Positions 54,184-62,835 of a stretch of DNA of 64,000 nucleotides are shown here, piece by piece. The notes under the pieces are model-generated. The model did no database searches, was not told where the DNA came from, and was given only the letters and a program-made list of their open reading frames with translations. Position 1 is the stretch's first letter, and each line of letters begins with the position of its first letter. Position numbers and translations under genes: made by a program. This stretch comes from an uncultured Paracoccaceae bacterium (GTDB lineage: Bacteria > Pseudomonadota > Alphaproteobacteria > Rhodobacterales > Rhodobacteraceae): NCBI GenBank assembly GCA_947499715.1, contig CANMPL010000001.1:372001-436000 (forward strand). Direction: 5' to 3'.

Positions 54184-54813
54184 ATGGCGAAGCTACCCAA
54201 CCTCAATGACGCATATGCGTTGTCCTCTGATGATGGCATCCGCGCACTATATGACGATTGGGCGCATTCCTACGACGCCGGATTTGGCGAGGCGATGGGC
54301 TATCAACTGCCGCGCGCGGTGGCCATCGCCTTTGCCGGTGCTGGTGGCTGTGGCCCCGTGCTGGATTTTGGGGCGGGGACGGGCCTTGTTGCCGACCACC
54401 TTAGCCGGATGAATATCGGGCCGCTCGATGGCGTCGATCTGTCGCCCGAGATGTTGGCCGTTGCCCGCAACAAGAACCACTACCGCACGCTTAGCGATGC
54501 TAATATCTTTGCGCCGGGGCATGACCTTGTGCCTGCGTCCTATGCCGGCATCGTCAGCGCCGGCACCTTCACCCACGGGCACGTCGGACCGGATGGCCTG
54601 CGCCCCCTTTTGGCGATGGCCGCACCGGGTGCGACCTGCGCGCTTTCGGTCAATGCCAAACACTTTGCCGCTGCAGGTTTTGAGGCAGAATTGGCCGCAT
54701 TAGAGCCTGTTTTGGCGCAAATCGCGGTGCAAGATGTCCGCATCTACGACGATCGCGCAGAAGAGGCGCGGCGCGATGACATGGCCAAAATCCTGATCCT
54801 GAAAACCCGCTAG
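54184..54813 (+). CDS. Class I SAM-dependent methyltransferase
   Basis: 209 residues with the Rossmann methyltransferase motif VLDFGAGTGLVADHL (motif I at about residues 58-66) and DGVDLSPEMLAVAR. A substrate is not suggested by the sequence: IVSAGTFTHGHVGPDGL is motif IV region. It faces the CaiD-like gene with a 4-bp overlap of stops. Possibly methylates a small metabolite. Confidence 0.85.
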   Translation: MAKLPNLNDAYALSSDDGIRALYDDWAHSYDAGFGEAMGYQLPRAVAIAFAGAGGCGPVLDFGAGTGLVADHLSRMNIGPLDGVDLSPEMLAVARNKNHYRTLSDANIFAPGHDLVPASYAGIVSAGTFTHGHVGPDGLRPLLAMAAPGATCALSVNAKHFAAAGFEAELAALEPVLAQIAVQDVRIYDDRAEEARRDDMAKILILKTR

Positions 54814-55592
54814 CGCCCCTTCCAGACCGGATCGCGCTTTTCTGCAAAGGCACGCGCGCCCTCGGCCTGATCCTCGCTTGAATAAAGCCTGTCAACAGAG
54901 GTGAGCTGCCGCTTTGTAATCCGGTTCATCGCATCCTGAAACTTGGCGTCTTCAGCGTCGCGCACGATCTCTTTAATCGCGGCATAAACCAGCGGTGGCC
55001 CGCTTGCGATCAGCTCTGCCATTTGCCGCGCTTCATTCATAAGCGTCGCGCCGGAATGGATGTGATTTACGATGCCCCAGCCGTGTGCCTCGGTTGCGTC
55101 AAACCAACGCCCGGTTAGCAAAAGTTCCATCGCGATGTGGTAGGGAATGCGCTTGGGCAGCTTGACGCTGGCAGCATCTGCGACCGTGCCGGACCGGATT
55201 TCCGGCAGCGCAAAAGTCGCATGATCCGCTGCCAGAATAATGTCCGCCGACAGCGCCAGTTCCAGCCCGCCGCCGCAGCAAATGCCGTTCACCGCCGCGA
55301 TCACCGGCTTGTTCATGCCGCGCAATTCTTGCAGCCCGCCAAAACCGCCGACGCCATAATCGCCATCGACCGCATCGCCGTCATTGGCCGCTTTCAGATC
55401 CCAACCGGGGCAAAAGAATTTCTCACCTGCGCCTGTGATAATCGCCACGCGCAGATCAGGATCGTCGCGAAATGCGGCAAAGACCTCGCCCATCCGTCGA
55501 CTGGTCTGAAGGTCAATCGCATTGGCCTTTGGCCGGTCCAGCGTCACGGTCAGAATTGCGCCATTGCGCTGGGTCTTGATCGGGTCAGTCAT
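54810..55592 (-). CDS. Enoyl-CoA hydratase/isomerase, carnitinyl-CoA dehydratase (CaiD)-like
   Basis: 260 residues of the crotonase fold. The oxyanion-hole region is INGICCGGGLELALSADI-like (NGICCGGGLELALSAD), and LPEIRSGTVADAA provides the second catalytic region. The C-terminus, SSEDQAEGARAFAEKRDPVW, is nearly the same as in enterobacterial CaiD, which hydrates crotonobetainyl-CoA to carnitinyl-CoA. Overlaps the acyl-CoA ligase gene by 8 bp, so both act on one acyl-CoA. Carnitine specificity is inferred. Confidence 0.8.
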   Translation of the reverse strand: MTDPIKTQRNGAILTVTLDRPKANAIDLQTSRRMGEVFAAFRDDPDLRVAIITGAGEKFFCPGWDLKAANDGDAVDGDYGVGGFGGLQELRGMNKPVIAAVNGICCGGGLELALSADIILAADHATFALPEIRSGTVADAASVKLPKRIPYHIAMELLLTGRWFDATEAHGWGIVNHIHSGATLMNEARQMAELIASGPPLVYAAIKEIVRDAEDAKFQDAMNRITKRQLTSVDRLYSSEDQAEGARAFAEKRDPVWKGR

Positions 55593-57585
55593 CTGTCTTC
55601 CTTATCAATGCATCTGCTGCGACGGCGCGGGTCGGGGTGCAGATCAGCGGGTTGATTTCAACTTCGGCAATGGTGTGTTGATGCGCAAGAACATAGTCTT
55701 GTACCGCCATGACCGTGGCCACGATGGCATCCATATTTGCGGCAGGTTTACCACGATAGCCATCCAGCAATTTCGCCGATCTTAGCCTTGTTAGAGCCTG
55801 TTTTACTGCAGCCTCCGTCGTTGGCAAAAGCAGATGCGTGGTATCTTCCAGCAGTTCCGTCAACGTGCCACCCGCGCCCAGCGTCAAGAGAAAACCGCAG
55901 GTCGGATCGGCGGTCACGCCGACCAAAAGCTCCGCGACGCCATTCTGTACCATTTCTTCCAGCAAATAGCCCTGCGCGTTCATCTGCGCGGCAGCTTCTG
56001 CGATTTCTCTATGTTCCAGACCAAGCATCACGGCCCCATGTTCGGACTTATGCGCGAACCCTTCGCCTTTCAGAACAAGTGGCGCGGCGAGTTGATCGGC
56101 AGTCGTCAAATCGCGCGCCGCCTTTGGAATTTCCACCCCATGCCAGGCCAGCGCGGCCTTCGCGGCCCGCTCGGACATCGTGCGCCCGGTTTGTGTATGG
56201 CTTGTGCATAGGTTGTGCATGGTTTCTGCATGGTCGTTTTGCTGTGCGGCAGCCACTGCGGCCAGCGCAGATTCCAATCCGCAAAACGGCACAATGCCGG
56301 CCGCCATCAGGTCCTTCGCCACGTCTTCCGGCATCAGTTCTGGCAGCGTCGCGACCATCGCCAATCGGTGTCCCTTCGCCGCTTTTGCGCCCTTGGCCGC
56401 AGCAATCGCACTATCCCAGTCAGACGCGTCGCAGCGATCCGCGCGCGGAAAGTCCACAATCAGCATCGTCAGAGCCAAATCAGTGTCTAACATGGCTGAA
56501 AACGCGTTTGTCATCGCCTCTGTGTCGCGCCAGATGTACGTGTGATAGTCCAACGGATTTGACAGCGCGACCTTTGGTCCAAGAGCCTCAAACAGCGCTT
56601 TTTCCTGCGCGGGTTTCAGCGGCGGAAAATGCAGTCCGTGCTGCAGCGCCAGATCAGCCGCCAATGCCGCTTCGCCGCCCGAACAACTCACCGTGGCAAT
56701 TGCCTTGCTTGGAAGGTGCCCCGTGACATGCAGCAATTTCAGCGTTTCCAGAAAGGCGCTCAGGTCATCCACCCGCGCAATCCCCAACCGCCTCAGCAAC
56801 GCCGCACTTGCCGCGTCACTCCCGGCCAAAGACGCCGTGTGTGAAACGGTTGTGACCTGGGCCTCAATCGACCGGCCAACTTTCATTGCGACGAGCGGAA
56901 CGCCTTGTTTCCTTGCCTTCCGCGCCAGCTTTTCCCACGCGTGAACGTCGCCGAACCCTTCAATATGCAAGCCAATTGCGGTGACACGCGGATCATCCAG
57001 CAAGGCCATTGCGATGTCCGCCTGCGATGTCTGGGCCTGATTCCCACACGTCACGATATAGCCGATCGGCAAACCGCGCGACTGCATCGTCAGGTTAATC
57101 GCAATGTTTGACGACTGGGTCAAAATCGCGACGCCACGTTCGCAGGGCATGCAGCCATGTTGATCCGGCCAAACAACGGTCTGATCAAACATGTTGATAA
57201 AGCCATAGCAATTCGGCCCAAGGATCGGCATATCACCCGCCGCCATTCGCAAGGCGTCGTGCAAATCCTGACCGTCCGCGACCTCCCCAAAGCCAGAGGC
57301 AAAACAGACCGCCCCACCGGCCTCTTGCTCTGAAAGTCCTTGAATAGTGTCTATTGTTGCGTGACGATTGACACCCACAAAAGTTGCGTCGGGCGAGGAC
57401 GGAAGATCGCCGACACTGGCAAACGCTGGCAAATCAGCGATCGTTTGCCGCTTAGGGTGAACCGGCCAAATCGCACCACGAAACTCTGCCTTCTTGAGCT
57501 GATCAATCACCGCTTCGCACCACGCCCCTCCGCCAACGACGGCGACAGATCGCGGGTTGAACAATCGGCCAAGATCGCGTGTCAT
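55585..57585 (-). CDS. Acetate--CoA ligase (ADP-forming)-type acyl-CoA ligase
   Basis: 666 residues in the order CoA-binding domain (RSVAVVGGGAW near residue 13), succinyl-CoA-ligase-like domains (HTASLAGSDAASAALLRR, probable phospho-His in this region), a linker, and an ATP-grasp domain from about residue 466 with APLVLKGEGFAHKSEHGAVMLGL. It makes or breaks acyl-CoA with ATP. The linker at residues about 451-465 is encoded by four copies of an 11-bp tandem repeat. It precedes and overlaps the CaiD-like gene, suggesting carnitine or related betaine activation. Confidence 0.88.
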   Translation of the reverse strand: MTRDLGRLFNPRSVAVVGGGAWCEAVIDQLKKAEFRGAIWPVHPKRQTIADLPAFASVGDLPSSPDATFVGVNRHATIDTIQGLSEQEAGGAVCFASGFGEVADGQDLHDALRMAAGDMPILGPNCYGFINMFDQTVVWPDQHGCMPCERGVAILTQSSNIAINLTMQSRGLPIGYIVTCGNQAQTSQADIAMALLDDPRVTAIGLHIEGFGDVHAWEKLARKARKQGVPLVAMKVGRSIEAQVTTVSHTASLAGSDAASAALLRRLGIARVDDLSAFLETLKLLHVTGHLPSKAIATVSCSGGEAALAADLALQHGLHFPPLKPAQEKALFEALGPKVALSNPLDYHTYIWRDTEAMTNAFSAMLDTDLALTMLIVDFPRADRCDASDWDSAIAAAKGAKAAKGHRLAMVATLPELMPEDVAKDLMAAGIVPFCGLESALAAVAAAQQNDHAETMHNLCTSHTQTGRTMSERAAKAALAWHGVEIPKAARDLTTADQLAAPLVLKGEGFAHKSEHGAVMLGLEHREIAEAAAQMNAQGYLLEEMVQNGVAELLVGVTADPTCGFLLTLGAGGTLTELLEDTTHLLLPTTEAAVKQALTRLRSAKLLDGYRGKPAANMDAIVATVMAVQDYVLAHQHTIAEVEINPLICTPTRAVAADALIRKTDD
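56190..56233 (-). repeat. 11-bp tandem repeat, four units, inside the acyl-CoA ligase gene
   Basis: On the minus strand CCATGCAGAAA, CCATGCACAAC, CTATGCACAAG, CCATACACAAA follow with exact 11-bp period. The unit matches the three-unit array at 30643-30675. It lies in an interdomain linker of the ligase. Confidence 0.9.
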
Positions 57586-57605
57586 AGCGACCCCCCGACG
57601 GTGCT

Positions 57606-57659
57606 GAGGCGTCCGAAGCCTCCGGCGGGGATATTTTTGGCCAAAAGAAGTAACGGACC
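57606..57659 (+). repeat. Dispersed hairpin repeat, copy 3
   Basis: GAGGC-loop-GCCTC, then CCGGCGGGGA and TATTTTTGGCCAAAAGAA, ending TAACGGACC. Plus orientation, although both flanking genes are on the minus strand; inverted relative to copy 4 about 115 bp away. Confidence 0.85.
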
Positions 57660-57772
57660 TTTAACCTGAATCGTGGAGCCTTTTGTCGCGGTACAGGCGG
57701 GGACGCCGATGACCGCGCCAGGAGAAGCCCCTCGCGTGCTGAGGACGCGGGGGGTGGACCTTAGGCGCACGT

Positions 57773-57839
57773 CCGGTCTTCTTTTGGCCAAAAATATCCC
57801 GGGGGGAGTCCGCTTGCGGACGGGGGGCTGGCCCCCCTG
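57773..57839 (-). repeat. Dispersed hairpin repeat, copy 4
   Basis: On the minus strand GGGGGGC-CA-GCCCCCC, GTCCGC-AA-GCGGAC, then TATTTTTGGCCAAAAGAA and AGACC. It starts 31 bp downstream of the acyl-CoA dehydrogenase stop in the same orientation, as expected of a terminator. Confidence 0.88.
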
Positions 57840-57870
57840 CCACGGCGACGTGCTTGCACGGCGCAACATC

Positions 57871-59034
57871 TTAGGCACCCAACGCACGCAACAGATCCCG
57901 GCTAATGATATGCCGCTGGATCTCTGAAGTGCCATCCCATATCCGCTCCACCCGCGCATCGCGCCAGAACCGTTCAAGCGGGTAATCATCCATCAACCCC
58001 ATCCCGCCGTGAATTTGGATTGCGGCGTCGGTAACGCGAGAGAGCATTTCAGAGGCATAGAGCTTTGCGCTCGCAATTTCGCGGTTGGCAGGCAGTCCCT
58101 TGTCCAGCCGGTCAGCTGCGGCGAGGGTTAGCAAATCGGCGGCGTCAATCTCTGTGATCATATCGGCAAGTTGAAAACTGACGCCCTGAAACTTGCCGAT
58201 CTTCTGGCCGAATTGCTCGCGCTCGGCGGCGTAGGTCAGCGCGTAGTCAAAACAGCGCCTTGCACGACCAACGGACATGGTGGCGACGGTGATCCGTGTG
58301 GCGTAAAGCCATTCGTTCATCACATCAAAGCCGCCATCAACCTCGCCCAGCACCTGCGCATCGGGCAGGCGGCAGTCGTCAAATTCGAGGATCATGTTCT
58401 TGTAGCCGCGATGGCTGACCGACTTGTAACCGTCGCGGATGGTGAAACCCGGCGTGCCACGATCCACGAGGAATGTGGTGATCCGTTTCTTGGGTCCGCG
58501 TGGGGTTTGGTCCTCGCCCGTGGCCACAAAGACAATCAGGAAATCGGCGTGATCGGCGCCAGAGATAAAGTGCTTGGTCCCGTTCAGCACCCAATCGCCG
58601 CCATCACGCACAGCGGAACATTTCATCCCGCGCACGTCGGACCCGGCGCCCGGTTCCGTCATCGCTAGCGCGTCCATCCGTTCGCCCCGCACGGCGGGCA
58701 TCAGGTAGCGGTCGATCTGCTCACCTTCGCAGGCCATCAGGATGTTTTGTGGGCGGCCAAAGAAGTGGTTGAGCGCCATGGACCCGCGGCCCAATTCCCG
58801 TTCGACCAGCGCGAATTCGACGTGATTCAGGCCCGCGCAGCCGACGCTTTGTGGGAAATTACAGGCAAAAAACCCCAGTGATAGAGTCTTATTTTTGATT
58901 TCTTGCGCGATTTCGGCGGGGACTTCACCGGTGCGTTCGACAAGGGCTTCGTGGGGGTAAATCTCATTCTCGACAAAGGTGCGGACGGTGTCCGCAATCA
59001 TGCTGTGTTCGTCAGTCAGGCCATAGGTTGTCAT
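57871..59034 (-). CDS. Acyl-CoA dehydrogenase
   Basis: 387-residue flavoenzyme. MTEPGAGSDVRGMKC and the FAD/ETF region AYAAEREQFGQKIGKFQG are family signatures; the C-terminal QIHGGMGLMDDYPLERFWRD leads to RIWDGTSEIQRHI. At the position where many members have the catalytic Glu (YEGT) this one has Asp (WDGT), so either the base lies elsewhere, as in isovaleryl-CoA types, or activity differs. Same strand as the ligase and CaiD-like genes but separated by two hairpin repeats. A crotonobetainyl-CoA reductase-like role is possible. Confidence 0.92.
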   Translation of the reverse strand: MTTYGLTDEHSMIADTVRTFVENEIYPHEALVERTGEVPAEIAQEIKNKTLSLGFFACNFPQSVGCAGLNHVEFALVERELGRGSMALNHFFGRPQNILMACEGEQIDRYLMPAVRGERMDALAMTEPGAGSDVRGMKCSAVRDGGDWVLNGTKHFISGADHADFLIVFVATGEDQTPRGPKKRITTFLVDRGTPGFTIRDGYKSVSHRGYKNMILEFDDCRLPDAQVLGEVDGGFDVMNEWLYATRITVATMSVGRARRCFDYALTYAAEREQFGQKIGKFQGVSFQLADMITEIDAADLLTLAAADRLDKGLPANREIASAKLYASEMLSRVTDAAIQIHGGMGLMDDYPLERFWRDARVERIWDGTSEIQRHIISRDLLRALGA

Positions 59035-59079
59035 CGGTTTTGCCTTGGATTTGTTGCGTGAAGGGTGAGCGCAAACCGC

Positions 59080-59175
59080 TCAGCCGCCAAGCCCCAGCCG
59101 CGTGAGGCTTTTCCAGCGCACGCGGGTGTCATCCACGGCAATCCCAAGGTGCCACAACAGCCGCGCGCCGGTCAT
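59080..59175 (-). CDS. Possible 31-residue peptide coupled to the hydroxylase gene
   Basis: The ATG overlaps the hydroxylase stop by 4 bp (ATGA). The short product is MTGARLLWHLGIAVDD at its start and ends LTRLGLGG. Coupling is the only support; it may be the remains of a longer gene. Confidence 0.25.
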   Translation of the reverse strand: MTGARLLWHLGIAVDDTRVRWKSLTRLGLGG

Positions 59176-60161
59176 GTGTACATCTGCTTTTTGCGGGCGC
59201 GGGTCTCATCCGTTGCCTGTGCGGTGCCGTCGTGATAGCTGCCGAACCAGCGGTCCCACGGCATTTCAACCGTGCCGTAGTTGCATTCAAAATAGCGGTG
59301 ATGCAGCTGGTGAAAGAAGACGCCCATGCGCATTTGTGGGTTTTCCTTGACCACCAGATTTTCAAAGCCGGAATGGCTGAACACTGGATGCGTGGATTGC
59401 ACATAGCCGTGGAACATCAAGTGCAGCGGATGGCTGGGCACAACAAGGTGGATCGCAAAGTTGGTGTAGAACAGGACATGTTCAATCGGGTGCATGGAAA
59501 TACCCGACCAAGGGCCGACATTGACGTTCCTGTGGTGCAGGGAATGCGCCAGTTTATACAGCGGCGGCCAATGCAGCAGGCGGTGGACCCAGTAGAAATG
59601 AAAGCTGCTCCAGATCGGGATCAGCACGAAGGCGGCGATAAACCAGACCGGGTTGTCGGGGAACAGCATGGTGGGGGCGAAGCCGTTGGCCATGCACCAG
59701 AACACCAGCACCTGCGCGACAGTCCACAAGGTGATGCCGCTGACGATGTGCCAGAACATGTTGTCCAGCACTTGGTTGTTGAACGTGAACGACCCGTTGT
59801 TACGGTTCTGGTCGCGGGGGTCGAATTTTGATGTGTCGCCTTGCCCCTTTTTGGTGATCAGAAAGTGATGCAACGTGCCCGCGATGATGACCTGCGGCAC
59901 GAGGTTGGCCAGCCAAACGCGCGTGATCCAACCGGGCGCGAATTCGGTCATCGCCGCAAGAGGCGGCAAAATCAGGAAATAGGCCATAAAGGCCAGTAAT
60001 AGACACAAAGTTGTGGTCGAAATCTCGAACCAAAACGCGGCATACCAGCGAAAGATCGCGACAGGGTTAGGCGGCCAGACAAACAGCGGATTCTGCGCAA
60101 TCGGCGTCGGGGGCCGGTGGTTCCAGCGCGCGGCTTCGCGGGCTTCGGCGTCAGTTGGCAT
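59172..60161 (-). CDS. Sterol desaturase/fatty acid hydroxylase family protein
   Basis: 329-residue membrane di-iron enzyme. Four or five helices surround the three His boxes: HRLLH, HSLHHRN and HQLHHRYFE, with a further HPIEH between. The family hydroxylates or desaturates lipids using O2; the substrate cannot be read. The ATG lies 11 bp inside the end of the class II aldolase gene, so the two are coupled. Confidence 0.9.
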   Translation of the reverse strand: MPTDAEAREAARWNHRPPTPIAQNPLFVWPPNPVAIFRWYAAFWFEISTTTLCLLLAFMAYFLILPPLAAMTEFAPGWITRVWLANLVPQVIIAGTLHHFLITKKGQGDTSKFDPRDQNRNNGSFTFNNQVLDNMFWHIVSGITLWTVAQVLVFWCMANGFAPTMLFPDNPVWFIAAFVLIPIWSSFHFYWVHRLLHWPPLYKLAHSLHHRNVNVGPWSGISMHPIEHVLFYTNFAIHLVVPSHPLHLMFHGYVQSTHPVFSHSGFENLVVKENPQMRMGVFFHQLHHRYFECNYGTVEMPWDRWFGSYHDGTAQATDETRARKKQMYT

Positions 60162-60900
60162 AGGTTGATCCCTCTTCGTCCAGGATCGCCTTGAGTTCGG
60201 TCAGGTGGCGGGTGTCTTGGTCGGGATATTCTTCCAACTCGCGGGCGGTTTTCTCTGCGATGTCATCGGGGATGACGCGCAGAGGCTGACCGGTTTGCAG
60301 AGCGCGGATATAGGTCTCGGCCGCGCGTTCAAAGTAGTAGAGCCGATTAAAGGTCTCGGCCACGGTTGCGCCTATAATCAGGATGCCATGGTTACCCATG
60401 ACCATGACCTTTTTCTTGGGGTCGGTGAACTGGGCGGCACAGCGTGCGCCTTCATCCTCGAACGCGAGCCCGCCGTAGTCGTTATCCACGATGATCCGGT
60501 TAAAAAAGGTGCAGCAGTTTTGGTCTATCGGCGGCAGGGTGCTGTCAGCAAGGCTCGCCAGGACCGTGGCGTGGATTGAATGCACATGCATCGCACAGCG
60601 GGCATGCGGCACCAGCCGGTGCATCCCGCCATGCAGCCCCCAAGCGGTAGGATCAGGGGCGTTGGGCCCCGATAGTGTATCCGGGTCGTTGGCATCCACT
60701 TCGATCATATCGCTGGCCTTGATCCGGGCAAAATGCATCTGATTGGGGTTCATCAGGAATTTGCTGCCGTCGTCGTTGATGGCATAGCTAAAGTGGTTGG
60801 CGACGCCTTCATGCATGTTCAGCCGCGCAGTCCAGCGAAAGGCCGCCGCCATATCGACACGTTCGGCCCAGTGGGTCATGTTGTGCTGTGGTGCATTCAT
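60151..60900 (-). CDS. Class II aldolase/adducin family protein
   Basis: 249 residues. Zinc ligands appear in the His-x-His motif ARCAMHVHSIHATV and the later HGILIIGATVAETF, both expected in this fold; ANHFSYAINDDGSKFLMNP is a conserved substrate region. Such proteins cleave sugar phosphates or act as decarboxylases; adducin-like members are often unassigned. I start at MNAPQHNMTHWAER; a much longer upstream frame would run into the divergent promoter region and is doubtful. 180 bp separate it from the divergent dehydratase. Confidence 0.88.
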   Translation of the reverse strand: MNAPQHNMTHWAERVDMAAAFRWTARLNMHEGVANHFSYAINDDGSKFLMNPNQMHFARIKASDMIEVDANDPDTLSGPNAPDPTAWGLHGGMHRLVPHARCAMHVHSIHATVLASLADSTLPPIDQNCCTFFNRIIVDNDYGGLAFEDEGARCAAQFTDPKKKVMVMGNHGILIIGATVAETFNRLYYFERAAETYIRALQTGQPLRVIPDDIAEKTARELEEYPDQDTRHLTELKAILDEEGSTYAN

Positions 60901-61080
60901 CAATCTGTCCCCCGTTTGTCCCATCTGACCGCAGGTTGGCCCGACGATCCAGTCTAAAAGCGGCATATGACCGGTCGGGTTTGGTCGAACGAAACGGCCA
61001 GATTGATATTGAATCGCCCGCCGATTGCTGGAATGGGTAAGCCGCGCCCTGACATCGCTAACTTCTAAAAGGATATTCCG

Positions 61081-62835
61081 ATGACCTTTGAACCCGCCAA
61101 ATGGCCCCGCAAGCTGCGCTCTCAGGAGTGGTTTGGCGGCACGTCGAAGGATGCGATTTATCACCGGTCATGGATGAAGAACCAAGGGCTGCCTGCGGAT
61201 TTGCTGGACGGGCGCCCTGTCATCGGGATCTGCAATACTTGGTCAGAGCTGACGCCATGTAACGCCCATCTGCGTGATCTGGCGGAACGGGTCAGATTTG
61301 GCATCTACGAGGCAGGCGGCTTTCCGGTTGAATTTCCGGTTTTCTCTCCCTCTGAATCCACGTTGCGCCCCACGGCGATGATGTATCGCAACCTGTGTGC
61401 GATGGACGTGGAAGAGGCGCTGCGCGGCAAATGCATCGACGGCGTTGTGTTGCTGGCGGGCTGCGACAAGACCACGCCGGCGCTGCTGATGGGGGCGGCC
61501 TCTGTCGATTTGCCCGCGATCATGGTCTCGGGCGGGCCGATGCTGAACGGGCATTTCCGGGGCGAGCGGGTCGGATCCGGCACGCACCTTTGGAAATTCT
61601 CGGAAGCGGTGCGCGCAGGTGAGATGACGGCAGAAGAATTTGTCGAGGCCGAGGCATCCATGTCGCGCAGCCCCGGGTCCTGCAACACGATGGGCACCGC
61701 CAGCACCATGGCCAGCATGGCCGAAGCGCTGGGCATGGCGATGTCAGGCAATGCCGCGATCCCAGCCGTGGACAGCCGCCGCCGGGTGATGGCGCATCTG
61801 ACAGGGCGGAGGATCGTCGATATGGTCAAGGATGATCTGAAGCCGTCGGACATCATGACCAAACAGGCGTTCGAAAATGCGATCCGCACCAATGGGGCCA
61901 TTGGCGGATCGACCAATGCGGTCGTGCACCTGTTGGCCGTCGCGGGCCGGGTCGAGGTGGACCTGACGCTGGAGGACTGGGACCGTTGCGGCAAGGATGT
62001 GCCGACGATTGTGAACCTGATGCCATCGGGCAAATACCTGATGGAGGAATTCTTTTATGCCGGTGGCTTGCCAGTCGTCATCAAGCATCTGGGCGACAGC
62101 GGGTTGCTGCACAAGGATGCGCTGACCGTGTCGGGTGGCACGATCTGGGATGAGGTCAAGGACGTCAAGAACTGGAATGATGACGTGATCCTGCCGGTCG
62201 AAAAGGCCTTGGCGCAATCGGGCGGCATCGCGGTGTTGCGCGGGAACCTTGCGCCGCTGGGTGCTGTGCTCAAACCCTCTGCTGCGACGGAAAGTCTGAT
62301 GGTGCACAGGGGTCGCGCCGTCGTGTTTGAAGATATCGACGACTACAAAGCACGGATCGATGACGAGGATCTGGATATTGATGAGACCTGCGTGATGGTC
62401 CTGAAAAACTGTGGGCCACGCGGGTATCCGGGCATGGCAGAGGTCGGCAATATGGGTCTGCCGCCGAAGATCCTGCGCAAAGGGATCACCGATATGGTGC
62501 GGATTTCTGATGCGCGGATGTCCGGGACGGCCTTTGGCACGGTGGTGCTGCATACTTCGCCCGAGGCGGCGGTGGGTGGCCCCCTCGCCGTGGTGCAATC
62601 GGGTGACATGATCGAGTTGGATGTGCCAAATCGCAAGCTGCATCTGGATATCTCAGAGGCGGAATTGGCCGCGCGGCTTGATGCCTGGCAGGTTGAGAAT
62701 TCTGGCGCGAACCCGCGGCCCGGCGGTGGTTATGCGCAGCTTTATCACGACAAGGTTCTGGGTGCGGATACTGGAGCGGACTTTGATTTCCTTGTGGGCT
62801 GTCGTGGTAACGCCGTGGGCAAAGAGGCACACTGA
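61081..62835 (+). CDS. araC: IlvD/Edd family dehydratase, L-arabinonate dehydratase-like
   Basis: 584 residues. Fe-S ligands are expected at Cys60 or Cys51 (CNTWSELTPCN), Cys128 (GCDKTTPA) and Cys201 (SPGSCNTMGTAST). The N-terminal RSQEWFGGTSKDAIYHRSWM and SGGPMLNGHFRGERVGSG patterns match sugar-acid dehydratases of the L-arabinonate/D-galactonate type rather than dihydroxy-acid IlvD. It forms 2-keto-3-deoxy sugar acids. TGATG couples it to the next gene, a matching sugar 1-dehydrogenase. The symbol follows the Rhizobium-type pathway, not the E. coli regulator. Confidence 0.82.
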   Translation: MTFEPAKWPRKLRSQEWFGGTSKDAIYHRSWMKNQGLPADLLDGRPVIGICNTWSELTPCNAHLRDLAERVRFGIYEAGGFPVEFPVFSPSESTLRPTAMMYRNLCAMDVEEALRGKCIDGVVLLAGCDKTTPALLMGAASVDLPAIMVSGGPMLNGHFRGERVGSGTHLWKFSEAVRAGEMTAEEFVEAEASMSRSPGSCNTMGTASTMASMAEALGMAMSGNAAIPAVDSRRRVMAHLTGRRIVDMVKDDLKPSDIMTKQAFENAIRTNGAIGGSTNAVVHLLAVAGRVEVDLTLEDWDRCGKDVPTIVNLMPSGKYLMEEFFYAGGLPVVIKHLGDSGLLHKDALTVSGGTIWDEVKDVKNWNDDVILPVEKALAQSGGIAVLRGNLAPLGAVLKPSAATESLMVHRGRAVVFEDIDDYKARIDDEDLDIDETCVMVLKNCGPRGYPGMAEVGNMGLPPKILRKGITDMVRISDARMSGTAFGTVVLHTSPEAAVGGPLAVVQSGDMIELDVPNRKLHLDISEAELAARLDAWQVENSGANPRPGGGYAQLYHDKVLGADTGADFDFLVGCRGNAVGKEAH

